Below, in pieces: positions 24,215-34,900 of a stretch of 64,000 nt of DNA. The stretch lies in the NCBI RefSeq assembly GCF_023898315.1, contig NC_064622.1, positions 276,759,503-276,823,502 of the forward strand, given 5' to 3'. The notes beneath the pieces are model-generated. The model was not told the DNA's origin, did not search any database, and saw only the letters and a list, made by a program, of their open reading frames with translations. Origin of the DNA: Schistocerca nitens (taxonomy: Eukaryota; Arthropoda; Insecta; Orthoptera; Acrididae). Numbering within the stretch: position 1 is the first letter of the stretch; every line of letters begins with the position of its first letter. The position numbers and the translations under genes are program-made.

Positions 24215-24770
24215 AAGCACATCTCATGGACACATGAGCACTATCTCCCGCTGCTCCAGCTCACATATAAGTCTTTTCGTTATGCCTGTCTGCAACTCAA
24301 TGTGTAATCTTTACAGTGAGCACAAATCTGGCCTTTTCATAATACTATTGTTTCTATCTGCATTACTAAGAAGAAACTACAATCATGTACCATTAAAGGT
24401 AAGAATATTAGTTTATTACTGTTGTTATACACACATAAATAAAACAATTTACCAATTAGGGACCAACATGCGTTATTTCTCTCATGCAGTTTGTTTCTAG
24501 TCTAATATGTATAAAGAGAATGTGACAATATTTTCTACTGGGAAGAAACAAATACAGTTTACTTAATGCTTAACGTATCATGAAAAGTACAAAAGTATAA
24601 TCATATAACCTTGAAAGTGTTTCCAGTGTTGGCATGATCCCTATGTCGGCTGCCAATGCTCGTCTGCTGTCGAATGAGTGTAGCCACCTTTTCAAATTCT
24701 TCTGAATCAACATCCCCATCACCATTCAGATCAAACATACGGAAGGCAATCTCAAAATGTCGCCGTGATG
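8706..24770 (-). CDS. MICU1: MICU1, mitochondrial calcium uptake protein 1 (C-terminal six exons)
   Basis: Six minus-strand exons (24610-24770, 22782-22898, 18993-19117, 18750-18877, 18319-18408, 8706-8860) join in consistent phase and encode about 257 residues ending in TAA. The piece reads from [12 protein letters not shown] through EF-hand loop 1 ([12 protein letters not shown]), the linker [12 protein letters not shown], the helical middle part, EF-hand loop 2 ([12 protein letters not shown]) and the C-terminal helix after RGLEKPKD. These blocks match MICU1 rather than MICU2 or MICU3 as I recall them. MICU1 sits in the mitochondrial intermembrane space, binds Ca2+ and gates the MCU channel with EMRE. 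The transit peptide and N-terminal lobe are absent here; they must lie above 24,770 and I did not find them before 64,000. Introns run from 115 bp to 9.5 kb. No frameshift or stop interrupts the exons, so the gene looks functional. Confidence 0.95.
8861..10659. other. MICU1 last intron, left part
   Basis: No gene. Contains a T11-G13 homopolymer junction near 10020-10045 and a GAGAGG-type repeat at about 10315-10363. The purine-rich stretch 9880-10200 resembles the low-complexity flank seen near PLEs but is not assignable. Confidence 0.45.
10660..13975 (+). mobile_element. Near-complete Penelope-like element, plus strand
   Basis: Plus-strand frames show the usual PLE order. An N-terminal part (about 10800-11900) is followed by the reverse transcriptase core with [10 protein letters not shown] at about 12200 and [15 protein letters not shown] at about 12370, then [10 protein letters not shown]-like linker, a CCHH-like CNRSRCKTC segment and the GIY-YIG endonuclease block [19 protein letters not shown] at about 13300-13350, ending near 13572. 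The C-rich 3' UTR runs to gggactgcagtcg and (GT)n at 13931-13973. The copy is broken by several interruptions but looks younger than the LINEs. It lies in the last MICU1 intron, antisense to MICU1. Confidence 0.9.
13931..13973 (+). repeat. (GT)n microsatellite at PLE 3' end
   Basis: About 21 GT units directly after gggactgcagtc, where related PLE tails also carry TG/CA tracts. Confidence 0.9.
14190..15110 (-). mobile_element. Tc1-like transposon fossil
   Basis: Minus-strand text around 14192-14494 reads [25 protein letters not shown], a degraded [11 protein letters not shown] (where QDDNARPHRA is usual), in the order expected of a Tc1 DDE domain. Frames from 14605 to 14814 and beyond fit the preceding region weakly. 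The second catalytic Asp survives, but the motif around it and the final Glu region are degraded. No termini were found. Dead and old. Confidence 0.6.
15111..15829. other. Intronic DNA, nothing recognised
   Basis: AT-rich, no supported open frame or repeat structure. Confidence 0.5.
15830..16850 (-). mobile_element. RTE-like LINE fragment, minus strand
   Basis: Minus-strand text includes the reverse transcriptase region [58 protein letters not shown], then [20 protein letters not shown] and [13 protein letters not shown]. This order is typical of the RTE clade. The catalytic box reads YAGDV in place of YADDV. A (CTT)n tract at 15841-15868 marks the 3' end. Frames are broken, and upstream parts are missing by 5' truncation. 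Confidence 0.85.
16890..17065 (-). repeat. Old SINE remnant (AACC-tail family)
   Basis: tttcttggaggaaaccacaa, gatttgagcccagttcc and ctatgccacctcaccc follow the order of the intact copy at 48685-48920. Strongly diverged. Confidence 0.6.
17600..18075. repeat. Unclassified dispersed repeat, copy A, with (AGT)n
   Basis: Segment 17963-18040 shares a core with 35538-35612: tgctgatag, acacaca-taaaag and aactaataattccttcc. A trinucleotide AGT tract lies at 17853-17884. A purine-rich flank precedes it. The family is not one I can name. Confidence 0.55.
18319..18408 (-). CDS. MICU1: MICU1 exon ([12 protein letters not shown])
   Basis: 90 nt encoding [19 protein letters not shown] and then [11 protein letters not shown]. 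The last residues are the start of the second EF-hand loop, which is split across the following 9.5-kb intron. The donor is T|GTAAGT. Confidence 0.93.
18750..18877 (-). CDS. MICU1: MICU1 exon ([12 protein letters not shown])
   Basis: 128 nt. The acceptor attacag completes the split Ala codon and the exon encodes [31 protein letters not shown] and IAGASIDQ, a strongly conserved MICU1 block. It is separated from the previous exon by only 115 bp, the shortest intron of the gene. Confidence 0.95.
18993..19117 (-). CDS. MICU1: MICU1 exon (degenerate EF-like region)
   Basis: 125 nt after a tctctttcag acceptor. It encodes [17 protein letters not shown] followed by [13 protein letters not shown]. 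The loop-like [10 protein letters not shown] corresponds to the region that in MICU1 looks EF-hand-like but is not a canonical site. It ends with two bases of an Ala codon at a GTAAGA donor. Confidence 0.93.
19118..20502. other. MICU1 intron, no element recognised
   Basis: AT-rich sequence with scattered short frames and no family match. Confidence 0.45.
20517..20710 (-). repeat. tRNA-derived SINE with 14-bp target duplication
   Basis: 194 bp flanked by ccatctacgaaaag at 20503-20516 and 20711-20724. The minus strand starts with a tRNA-like head (gcgtgcggtagcgttctcgc; B box gggttcgattccc) and ends in the body gggactgatgaccatagctg, then gtgctcagagccatttt. Orientation is the same as MICU1. The perfect flanks indicate a fairly young insertion. 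Confidence 0.92.
20725..22226. other. MICU1 intron, nothing named
   Basis: The section 20930-21240 is less AT-rich and holds several open frames on the minus strand without a recognisable domain. 21480-21720 may be old transposon coding debris. Neither can be assigned. Confidence 0.4.
22238..22434 (-). repeat. tRNA-derived SINE with 11-bp target duplication
   Basis: 197 bp flanked by ctttagcctga at 22227-22237 and 22435-22445. The minus strand has the head ggccgagcggttctaggtgc and B box aggttcgaatcctgcc, then the same atggctctgagcactatggg body as the copies at 20517 and 51575. It is a different head variant from the 20517 copy. Confidence 0.92.
22782..22898 (-). CDS. MICU1: MICU1 exon (linker, [12 protein letters not shown])
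   Basis: 117 nt, exactly 39 codons in phase 0, between an acceptor ttgtag and a donor GAG|GTAAGT. It encodes [22 protein letters not shown] and LQREILSLE, the conserved stretch between the two EF-hands of MICU1. Confidence 0.95.
23150..23400 (-). repeat. Old SINE remnant (AACC-tail family)
   Basis: agattgctagagacagagaa, aatcaaggaaaaccaaacct and gacaatttgaactaccttcc occur in the order of the intact 48685 copy. Highly diverged. Confidence 0.6.
23841..23942 (+). repeat. GA/GGGA low-complexity tract
   Basis: About 100 bp of almost pure purine (GAGAGA with G runs), directly left of the palindromic PLE tail at 24066. Confidence 0.85.
24066..24350. mobile_element. Palindromic Penelope-tail insertion, second copy
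   Basis: Left arm caatggaaagtccatgtcgg with attatgaaaaggatagactg; right arm is an inverted counterpart with gtgagcacaaatctggcctt and ttcataatactattg. (CA)n lies at 24154-24209. Flanks tttctatttg and tttctatctg form a probable 10-bp target duplication with one mismatch. Same architecture as 1808-2259. Confidence 0.75.
24610..24770 (-). CDS. MICU1: MICU1 exon with first EF-hand
   Basis: 161 nt after an acceptor ending ttatcgtgcag. The first two bases complete a split codon, then the frame reads [12 protein letters not shown] followed by the complete loop [12 protein letters not shown] with Asp, Asn, Asp and Glu at the Ca2+-coordinating positions. It ends NTFK. The donor is AAG|GTTATA, a GT site but a weak match to the usual GTAAGT. 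Confidence 0.94.
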
Positions 24771-24922
24771 CTGCACGATAAGAAAATTATAGTGTAAGCA
24801 TAGAATAAAGCATGTAACAAGTAACCAATCACTATGCAACCCAGTCATAGTGAGAGACTGTGTTGACAATTGTACTGTACTGTAAGGATACCTACAGATG
24901 CTTAGACTTATACCCTGCTCAC

Positions 24923-24923
<1 letters not shown>

Positions 24924-24967
<44 letters not shown>
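24924..24967 (+). repeat. (CA)n microsatellite
   Basis: About 21 CA units, roughly 150 bp upstream (in gene sense) of the MICU1 exon at 24610-24770. Confidence 0.9.
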
Positions 24968-24969
<2 letters not shown>

Positions 24970-25339
24970 ACTGTGACATTCTCAGTACATAATATTCTTT
25001 TATTTTTTTATAAAAGCAAACTAGCAACAAACATGATGAATATAATGATTAGTAGATATTCTTCCCAATTCATTGGATATGTCAGGATTTAATATATGTC
25101 GCTGCGAGGCAACTTGATTGTTGCTGAAAAAAGAATAAAAAGGGGGGGGGCAATTTCACCTAATATCTGAAGAGAAGAAGACGAAGAAGATGAAGAAGGG
25201 GGAAAATCTGAATGAATAATTTTTCAGGTATAGCAAATAAAAGAAAAAAAAAGAAAAAGTAAAAAAAAATTCACTAGATCAAATGTTATGGTGTTCTGGT
25301 AAAAAAATTATATGGCACGTACAATGGTGGTGGTACTCA

Positions 25340-26130
25340 TCACACAGTATAAATATCAGGAAAACAGGACACAAAAATTAATAAATACGTAGATGAAGCG
25401 CTAGTCTGCATACTTAAAGAATGCATAAGTAGTTAAAAAGCCCCATTAACTGACATAATTATTTTTGATACCATCAATGACTTTCCACACAAAGTGAGAC
25501 ATGGGAGAAAATTGTTTTTGCTGATTACAACACTCCAGAAGTCTTAATAGAGAAAGACAATAAAACCCTACAGGTTGTTTATAATTAGTCACCATCATGC
25601 AATAAAGTTACACTGAATATAAAAATCAGACAGGGTGAATTTCTGCTTACATGTGAAAAATAATTCTGTAAAACGAAATGTAGATGAAAATTTCATACGC
25701 TACATAACAAAAGTTTTACGAATTAACACTCACTGTCACCTGAAATGGAATGAACACACAAATACACTAGCAAAGAAAATGTCAGCAGTATGCTATCCTC
25801 TTATATTTTTGTGATCACTGTGTAACAGACAACACCTTATAGTTACATACTATTCAAAACCACACTCCACGTTTAGCTATGGAATCATTTTTTGGAGTCC
25901 CATACACAAAACATGCAGAGTGTCTTCAAAACGACAGTAAACGGCCATTAGAATAATAACTAAAATTAGTAACTGAACTCACTGTAAAGATATGTTCTAA
26001 CAGCTGCAGTTCTCCCTGCACCATGTGAGTATATCTACCAATTCATTATGTACATCAAGAAGAACATCAGTAATTATCTCACAAAGAGCAGCATTCATGA
26101 ACAAGAGCCAGACTAAAATTGTACAATAAA
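25340..26130 (+). mobile_element. LINE reverse transcriptase fragment (CR1/Jockey-like)
   Basis: Plus-strand text reads HLKWNEHTNTLAKKMSAVCY, YYSKPHSTFSYGIIFW and IRIITKISN in broken frames, the C-terminal part of a LINE RT where LSYGIIFWG is typical. Degraded, both ends uncertain. Confidence 0.7.
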
Positions 26131-26520
26131 CTGTCCAAGGAGTTTAAAGAGAGAAATAAAATTTAATTACTTGAAAATCAGTAAAAGCTTACCTCTTAAA
26201 TAATTCCTACTAAAAAAAAATCAAGGATTATTTAGATAACACAGAACAGAAAACGATAAAAATTAACACTATTTACTAATGAACAACTGTCATTTTACAG
26301 TAAACTGTCATAGTTTAATGATTCTTACAGTAAAATCATATGCTTAGCGTCTGTGATGGACTGTTCTAAACCTTTTCCATTTTCTGGAGCTCAAAATTTA
26401 AGTCATTGTGGTGAGATAGGTGACGTACTGACTCAGCTTTTTCAGATGGGTGAAAGGGACAACATGAAGAATTCAGTAGAATGGCAGAAGTATCATCAGC
26501 GTCCTGATGCCAGCTGACAA

Positions 26521-26523
<3 letters not shown>

Positions 26524-26568
<45 letters not shown>
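26524..26568 (+). repeat. (GT)n microsatellite
   Basis: About 22 GT units in unremarkable AT-rich DNA. Confidence 0.9.
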
Positions 26569-26569
<1 letters not shown>

Positions 26570-26899
26570 CACGGACAGTTGTGTGATGTAATAAAATGAA
26601 TAGTGTTACAAGTATTTTTATTTTTGCAAGATGACTTGTATATAATAATTTTGTAAATGATCTGTGGAGGAATAAACAACTATCTACTTGATTAACTAAC
26701 TAAATCACTTTGTTCTGTATGCAAATTTGCATGGGACAGCAACATATTTTTTGAATCTTAATCACACTCTTGAGATTTTACACAGTTTATTAATATTCTG
26801 CAGATTTAATCTCTTGGCAAATGGTTGATAGAAGTATCTCATTTGTTTATGTATTTAAGAATCAATGAATGTGGCATTTGCACTGAAAAATAAGAAAGA

Positions 26900-27165
26900 T
26901 CAAGGATTAAGGCCCCATTGGTGATGAGACTACAATAGAGCAAATATCAGCTCTAAATTCACAAGGATGGGGAAGAAAATTGGCTGTGTGTTTGTCAAAT
27001 GAATCTCTCCAGTATTTGCCTTCACTGATTTGTGGAAACCACAGAAAACATAAATGTATATGTCTGGAGAAGGAGGAGGAGAGAGTTTGAGCCCTACTCA
27101 TCCCAAATGGGAGCCCAGTGTCTTTAAGTGCAGCACCTCTTCATTCAGTTTGACCTGCTGAATAA
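26900..27165 (-). repeat. Old SINE remnant (AACC-tail family)
   Basis: gatgagactacaatagagca, tctctccagtatttgccttc, tggaaaccacagaaaacata and gggagcccagtgtct match the layout of the 48685-48920 SINE with heavy divergence. Confidence 0.65.
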
Positions 27166-28579
27166 AGACTGTATGCAACGTTGTAAATTACTAAACAAGA
27201 GTAGAGGACTTTCTGCCCATCATTATTCTTGAGAAGTAGACTAGCCTGGTAGGAGGCTAACCTGACAGTGTAATGTCCCACCAGCTAGTGAGAAGTTAAA
27301 AATGGTTTAAATACCTGAGAATATCTTGAATCGGTGTCCCTCCACGACTGCATACATGAAATAAAATATGCTTGTTCAATAATTACAGGATACCATAATG
27401 GATTTCACTACAATGATGTAGGGCTCAACTGAAGTAAAGTAAGTACGTAGATTTATTCACTTCAAAACCTGTATCTTATGAGCTCATGCTCAATCTTCGA
27501 TGTAATAAGTCTTCTTGTTACTACTAGAGCTTACCGATGGTAGCACGTACTACACTGGCGATATTAAATAGTCCAGACGCAGCAATTTGATAGAAATACA
27601 TGTGTGAGGTCCACTGCATTGTTCAACACAGTATGAATATAAAGTCACATATCATTCTGCCTTTTGCGATATTAAGTCAAACTGTTTAACACTCTGAAAT
27701 AATCCACCACTGCACTGTTCTAATATGCTGTTTTAGACAATGTCCAACACACGAGTTGCTCTATTGTAAATCCAAACCCGAATCATGCACCAAGAACGTA
27801 TCTGAACTGTATGCACAGATCTGTCCTCTAGTGGGTCCTACACTCATCTGCCCCAACAATACTCGAGGCCGAATATTTACACTCTTCCTACAAAGTAATA
27901 CTGGTTATAATAATGCAAAACATAATTTATAATATGAAATAGTTTAACAACATTATCAAACACACTATAATATTCCCTACTTTGCTAGAACAAGTTTAAC
28001 ACATGTTCTAAACACGTAAAAATCACATTAATATTGAAATTGCAGAAATAAGCATTCTAACAATGCTGAACAATCAATTATCTATATTTCGTTGATTAGT
28101 CTCAAGATTTAATTCCTACTATTTACAGATGATGAGAACGAAATATATTATTCTTTTATCTAAACATTTTCCATATATTAATTTCCTGAATCTGATTGTT
28201 TATGGTACAAAGGGTATTGTAACTACTATTGTTTTGTATTGCTATTATTCTTCTAAAAGCCTTTTTCCTATTATCAAAAAGTAATTTAATTTAATTATAG
28301 CTGGAGATATAAGATTATTGACCTAGTAATACATAATGCAGGGGTGGTAACCATAAGCCTGGAATGTTACAACATGAAGGCAAGTTGGATGAACAACAAG
28401 AGTTATTTGTTCAAAGTGTTGAAGAAAATACGTGACATTATGATTTTTTAAAAAAAACTATTAAGATGATACTACAGTGTCAGATATGTGCAAATATATC
28501 AACAACTGCAAATCTTTATTCTTTTACATTGACTTGAGATGCCATTACATACAGCACAAATATCAGTAAAAGTTAATTA
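27166..28579. other. Unrecognised non-coding DNA
   Basis: 27480-27900 is more GC-balanced than its flanks and contains no coding frame. It could be an old repeat of unknown type. The rest is AT-rich. Confidence 0.4.
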
Positions 28580-29110
28580 AAGGCAGTGTCTAAATTGACT
28601 GGTCACAACGGAGAAAGGGAAAATACTGTAGTTATCCTTGTAGTCAAGAAAATGTACAAACTGCAGTTTATAAACAATTCACGTTATATTTGCTTCCAAG
28701 AAAGTAACTGCTTACTGAGTTTTCATCAGTTTGGCTTTCAGAAATGGCAATGTATAAATCAGGCCTTGTGTATAGTTTTATATGAAATCTATAATGCATT
28801 CAATGAAAGAAAACATGCAACACTAGTATTCTTTCATCTCATACAGGCCTTTGACCTCATCAATAAAGCACTACTTCTAGAGAAAAAAAAACAGAACTAG
28901 ACAAACAATGCAATGAGTGGGTTAAATGGTATCTTTTGGACAGAGTTACAAGAAGTCATATTTACCTTAAAAATGGTGAAAGTACTTAGTCGTTTGACTA
29001 AGTACTAAGACAAAGAACTAACCAAGGTTCTATACTCGATGCAGTTCTGTTAATTACATTTATAAATGAACTGCAGGAAGGTTTACCATTAATGTTTGCT
29101 AGTATCACTA
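28580..29110 (+). mobile_element. LINE reverse transcriptase fragment
   Basis: Text such as SFHQFGFQKWQCINQALCIV, YNAFNERKHATLVFFHLIQA and FDLINKALL corresponds to RT motifs 2-4 of a CR1/Jockey-like LINE (usual FGFRKGKST, VFLDLSKAFD). Frame is lost after about 28900. Confidence 0.75.
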
Positions 29111-29329
29111 GTCATTACAGTGTACATTATAATTAATTCACTGTACTCATGAACTCAAAACTATAATTGGTGATACAAACTGCAAGCTAGTAAACAAATT
29201 AAATACAAACAAATAGCTACTAAATAAAGACAAAACTGAGCACATAAATTTTTGAATATCACAAAAGGTACAATCTATGGATACTACTTCTGCTTCATTA
29301 GGACCCTTGAGGATCACGTGTGGCTTGTT

Positions 29330-29970
29330 TTGCATGTCTCCTTTCTTTTCAATACCTCTTCATTCTCTCGCTGCTTCTGTTTCTTTCTTCTTCTGTTAAG
29401 ACAACTTTGATTTTAGTGTCTGGTCACCTGTGACCATCCACTAACCCTTTATACTTCTCCCTGTCCTGTACTACTACCTGCAGATTCCTTTCTTTTATTC
29501 CTTTGTTTCCCATATGACATGTTACATTCCATATCTTCTTAGTCAACCTCTCCTCATCCATCCTCATGATGTTCCCAACAAATCGTAACCACCTCTTACG
29601 TATCTCGTTCAATATGGGTTCAACATTTTCATTCAGTTCCTGTCGTGTTCCGTGTACCCAGATATCCTCATGTTTTTTGGTGCCCCATATGTCTCTAAAA
29701 ATTTTCCGCTCCTCCTCCTCCAACTCTCTTGTCGAGTGAGATCATTTCTGATGTGTACAGAGCAGCATTTCTTACATAATGTCGCAATTTGGCATTCCGT
29801 GACAGATTTTTCTTGCCATATGTTGTTTTCACCCCATACCGAAGCTTCTGCAAAAGCTGTGCCCTTTCTATTGTGATGTATATATGTGCTATACATATTT
29901 AAGTAGCCACAAAATTCCTGGGAGTGTGAACAGACAATACTCTGCAGTGGGACATAATACACAAACACGA
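29330..29970 (-). mobile_element. LINE 3' fragment, minus strand
   Basis: Minus-strand text EEEERKIFRDIWGTKK, IRKRWLRFVGNIMRMDEERL and TKKIWN matches the C-terminal tail of insect endonuclease/RT LINEs (usual RKRRLRFFGHLMRM). Broken and 5'-truncated. Confidence 0.75.
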
Positions 29971-30517
29971 GTTATTAAACAGATTGGACAGACTGGGCAG
30001 TTTGTGCAGTTGCACTGTTAGTGAAATCTGTGAGGTAGAAACATTAAAACATGTCTACTTTGCACATTCTGTGACCAGATACTGAATATCATTTTGAGAC
30101 ATCTGGTGCACAGAATTTTTATTAAGCAGAAGCAAATAATTAAGATGAGGAAACAAGTGCCTCTCCACTCCAACACAAGATACCTCTTTACAGAGCTCAA
30201 TATATTGCTGGTAACATGTGTCAATGGAAGAGTCTGCTTATTCATGAAATTTACTCCTCTTAACAAAAAATAAAGATGGCCCCATCATCAAAGCTGTCAT
30301 TCTTAAGATAATTTTAGACTTGGGCAATGGCTTTGAAAACATCACAGCAGTGTTAGGCACATGGAGAGTACTTATGTGCAAGAAGCTACCTGGATATTTA
30401 AAGTTTGTTCAGAAAGGATTCAGGCTCAAAATAAATTTGGTGTTACATGAATACTACTTTTATTCTGTAGAGGAATTTATGAGTGCTAGTATAAAACAAT
30501 GAAATTTAATGTTCCTA

Positions 30518-30557
<40 letters not shown>

Positions 30558-31259
30558 TCGTTTTATTTTTAAAAATGAAATCAAATCATATCAAAACAAC
30601 TTTCATGAAGAAATCAATGTGTGGGGCGTCAAAGCTGCAGATCATCATAACAACTCTGAGTATTTTGAAGAGTCTTCTCACAGCACTTTGGTCTGCAACC
30701 AAGTGACATTGCAAGCTGAAGGAGAGAATGAAGAAGCAGAATATATGCAAGGAAAGAAGAATATGATAGATACAAGGCGAAGGGGCGGAGGGGGGGGGGG
30801 GGGAGGAAAAAAACAAAGAAGCAGGAAATCCGTAAGCAAAGAAAAGCATGTAAAAAAATTATTTATTTATTTAGCAGCTTATGATGTACATCTATGGAGT
30901 AAGTCCAAGTACATATTTGCTTTGTCAGTTTTCCAATAAAATACATTACTTTTACTGATTCTAACTATAGTTTTGCTAAGATAATTAATAAATTTCAGCA
31001 ACAACATTTATGTAAATTAACATCAGAATTACCAAATTTTGGGTACTGTAAACTGAATGGATTTTATGAGGCATACATAAACTATGTACCTAAATTACAG
31101 AACATTTATTTGCAATAATTCTATGCTATGGGTCCATCATTTTATATACACGGTATAATACAGTCACATAGCACATACATATCCTGGATCCCGTTTTGTT
31201 TACATTTATATATTTAAAAAAAAATTAACAGCAATAATACTGTAGAAAAACAAAATCTT
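29971..31259. other. Non-coding, with (AT)n(GT)n and a G-run
   Basis: Microsatellite (AT)n(GT)n at 30518-30557 and a G-rich run at 30783-30806. No recognisable coding region. Confidence 0.5.
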
Positions 31260-31995
31260 TAGAAAAAACAATGCTGTTAGGAAATTAGGAAGTTTTCTTT
31301 TTCTCTATACCGGTGTACATTTTTCTTTTAGTGTACTATGCCTGTTTGCTTCAGTTATTTTCATTTGAAAGAAATTCTCTGATTGAATATAAAGGAGTTT
31401 CTAATAGCAGTTGTTTGATTGACTGTTTAAACTTGTCCTTCGATTTGCCATTAGTGACGTGTGGTGGTAAAGAGTTGTACAACTTTATTGCCTTGTAACC
31501 ACTGCTTCTCTCATACTGAATTGTGTTATGCTGCGCAATTCTTAATTTCTTGGTGTTTCTGGTGTGGTGGTGGTGTACATCTTCATTTTTGTTGAATTTA
31601 TCTTTATGATCCCAAGCAAGGAGCAGAATTTTATATATATATATATATACAAGCTGTAGAAGGTTAGAATCTTATATTTTTTGAAAAGAGGCTTGCAACT
31701 ATCTCTTGTTCTTTTGTTTCCTATTATTCAAACTGCTCTCTTTTGTAATTTGAATATTTTAATTGCCTCAGTCAAGTGGCCCCAAATTTCTATATCATAG
31801 CTCATTATAGCATTGAAGTATGAAAAATACACCATGCGCACATCATCTTCAGTTATTAGTGGCTTAATTTGTCTCAGAGCAAAAACAGCACTGCTAAGTT
31901 TATTGCTTATATTGGAAATATGATCTTTCCATCCTAAACAACTGTCCACGGTGATCCCTAAAAATTTAGCACTTTCAACTACTCTTACATCTGGC
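31260..31995 (-). mobile_element. LINE reverse transcriptase 3' fragment, minus strand
   Basis: Reads VVESAKFLGITVDSCLGWKD, KLSSAVFALRQIKPLI, VYFSYFNAIMSYDIEIWG and then KLYNSLPPHVTNGKSKDKFK and LLLETPLYSIREFL. This is the C-terminal end of a CR1/Jockey-like LINE. It is among the better preserved LINE pieces here, with few interruptions. Confidence 0.85.
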
Positions 31996-34900
31996 TCTTG
32001 CAAGAGAAAAGGAGAGGGATAAGAGGCAGAAGAAACAAGGTGCAAAAGGAAAAGAATCAGAAAAAGATAGAAAAGGAGAAGGTAAGTGCAAATGACAAAC
32101 AACAAAGTGGAAGAAACGAAGTTATAAGAACAAGAAAACAAAAACGAAGAAGAAGAAGAAGAAGATATCTTGTTCAACAAATAGTGCGTACAACTAAATG
32201 CAGCAGAGGTCACATGCAATATACCTGAAGAACCATACAGCACATATGTGAAAAATACCAAGAAATATTATCAACATGAGTGATGGGATCGTTGGAATGT
32301 ATATAGCAAGATTTTATAATAGTATCAACAGAATTAAATAATGTGCAGTGACATGAAGATTTTAGTATTAAAATGTAGAAATGGTTTCTTAGGAGTAAAT
32401 AGTAATGGATGAGAACATAAATTATTTTGCACACCAGTTTTTTGTACAATTGCTGGGAGACTTGTGTGGAACATTGAATGCATATTATAGTGAATAGCGA
32501 TGTGCATAATGTAAATGAATTAATGGAGATTTCTAAAATGGACAGCAGCACAGTTAACACTCTAGAATGCCGTACTTAGTATTAAATATGTAAACAGTAA
32601 AATGTACGTAGTGAATGAACTTCAATGCACTAGATGCAGCAATGATGTGTTGTACATTTCATATTTCCCCTTTGGCCTTATGTTTACACAGAAGAATATC
32701 AAGTGTCATTTTGCCTATGTTTTGCAAGGACTTTTGCATATTTTGATTCAGGATATCAGTCCTAAGCTTTAAACATCAGCCTTTATGAAAGTTGGAGCTA
32801 CAGGGGAGCCACTGTGTTATAATGTGACATATCCTTGGACAGTGCACCTGACTTGCATCATAGCATTGCCAAGACTCTAGGCCACAAATATTTGTTCAGC
32901 ATCTCCATGCATCAGGCTGTATCACATCATATCATTTCAATCCACTAAGCTGACAACACAAATTGTCATGCAGACTGATGCATTTTGTGCTTTACTGGGC
33001 AGGGTATAAATTTTCTATGAGTATAATATTATAATCAAGAGTAATATGCCACTGGGTGCTTGAAAAAGTATGATGCTGAAAATCTCCAAATATTCAATGA
33101 CATCAGTGCATAGCTTTTAATGCAGACAATTATTCCATACCCTGTTAGCTGTTGTAGTGAACAGTGTAAGAAATTGGGGGGGGGTGGGGACAACAAAAAT
33201 GGTAAATATTTGTGATATGTATAGTTATTCTTAACAAATGAGCATATGCTGCATTTTATTATTTAAATATATTCATAAACCATATTGAGACTCAAAATAG
33301 AGATTGTAAGAAATTTTTCACAGAATAACAAATGACCTATTGATGCCCATAGCCAATGACACTTTCTTAGAAGCTCACATGCACAGATTTCAATCAATAA
33401 CCTGAGAATCATGTAGCTGTCTTCCCTGAAATGTTGTTACATAATAACACTTACAAAAATCACAAATCAATTATATTATTCAGGCTCTTGAAAGGAAAAT
33501 GCGTAAGACTGGAACAATTAAGTAAGTCGACATATAATTTTGTGTGAATGTAGTTCATAGAACATTTCAGTAAATTAAAATATGAAATAAACAGCTGCCA
33601 GTAACAACCCCCATCACCTTCCGGCTGGGCTCTTAATTTATCAACATTTTCTAGCAGGAGCACCAAGGGAGTTATTACTACCCATCCCCCTGGGGAGGAA
33701 AAAATTACTACTTCCTGCAGATAAATGGTGCTGCTTTTATCACAGACAATCCTCTGTGGGTTATTCTTCTCTGTGGCAGGAGTTCTGTGTAGCTGAGGAA
33801 TAAATCAGTTTTATCACTGCAGGTCAGTTATCTTACTTGGAAGACACTATTTTCACAAGTCACTTCAAATTAAAACAGCAGAAGAAAGCAATTTATAACT
33901 GCCATTTAATACTGTTTTGTCTTGAGGAAATTTCATTGAATGAAGCAATCAATTTGAAACAAATGGCTACACTCTTATCACTTCACAAAGCAATGTTTCT
34001 GATATGTACTAAAGCAAAACAAGTATATATTTTTTTAAAGAGATGCCTTCCAAGAATGGTCAGCAAGAATGCTACTATAATATATACAAACACTGCAATA
34101 AACATCACAATTTAAGCTGTAGTGTATTCCTGCAGATCTACTAGTTTTTCTGTTACCTGCACAAATTCATTTTATGCTGAAAATCCAAAAATATTGAAGA
34201 AAAGTTTATCTTTTTCATTTGGACAAAAGCGCAATCTTACTAATTGAACTACATAATGGACAGGAATACAATGACACAGAACAGCAGAAATTATGTTTGT
34301 AAATTCAGTAAAGTAATTGTAGTTTCCAACATAGGCATGTTTGTAGTACTATGCCACACAAAACCAATATATTGCAAGAATGCTTGGAATCACCAATTTC
34401 TTTCTTTCTTTCTTTCTTTGTACCTGTGAAGACCATTTCCACTCAAGACAGCAATGCTGTAATAATGGCAGTCTGATCACACCAGTCACATTGTCACAGT
34501 GTTCAATAATTTTTTGGAATGAGAAGATGACACTGTTTAGCAGAGAAATTATGAAGATGGAAAACAGTGGAGTTATGGTACAAAATATGTAGACTACTCA
34601 TTCTTAAAAATAGAATTGAAAACATACATTTTCTTATTGTAACATTTATTTACCACAGATTAAAGCCAAAATTACAATCTGCCCATAAGATTCAGTCCTG
34701 TAAGTAATTAAAAGGAAAAAGAAATATGAAAGATAAAAAAGAAAAGGCCAATTAAATGACTAAAATGAGAATCATTATTTCAGATTTTATATAAAATATG
34801 CCAATACAGAGCCTGGTTCAGAATCTCAGATTAACAAAATACATACAGGATGATGTTCTTCTGAGCATTTAGTTAATTTCATATTCCACTATGGTTCGTT

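Noticed and set aside
27480-27900. Possible solo LTR of an old retroelement
   Set aside because: No paired repeat, target duplication or defined ends could be found by eye.
30499-30939. 146-codon frame with Cys-Val repeats and a Gly run
   Set aside because: It is driven by a GT microsatellite and a G-run in non-coding DNA.
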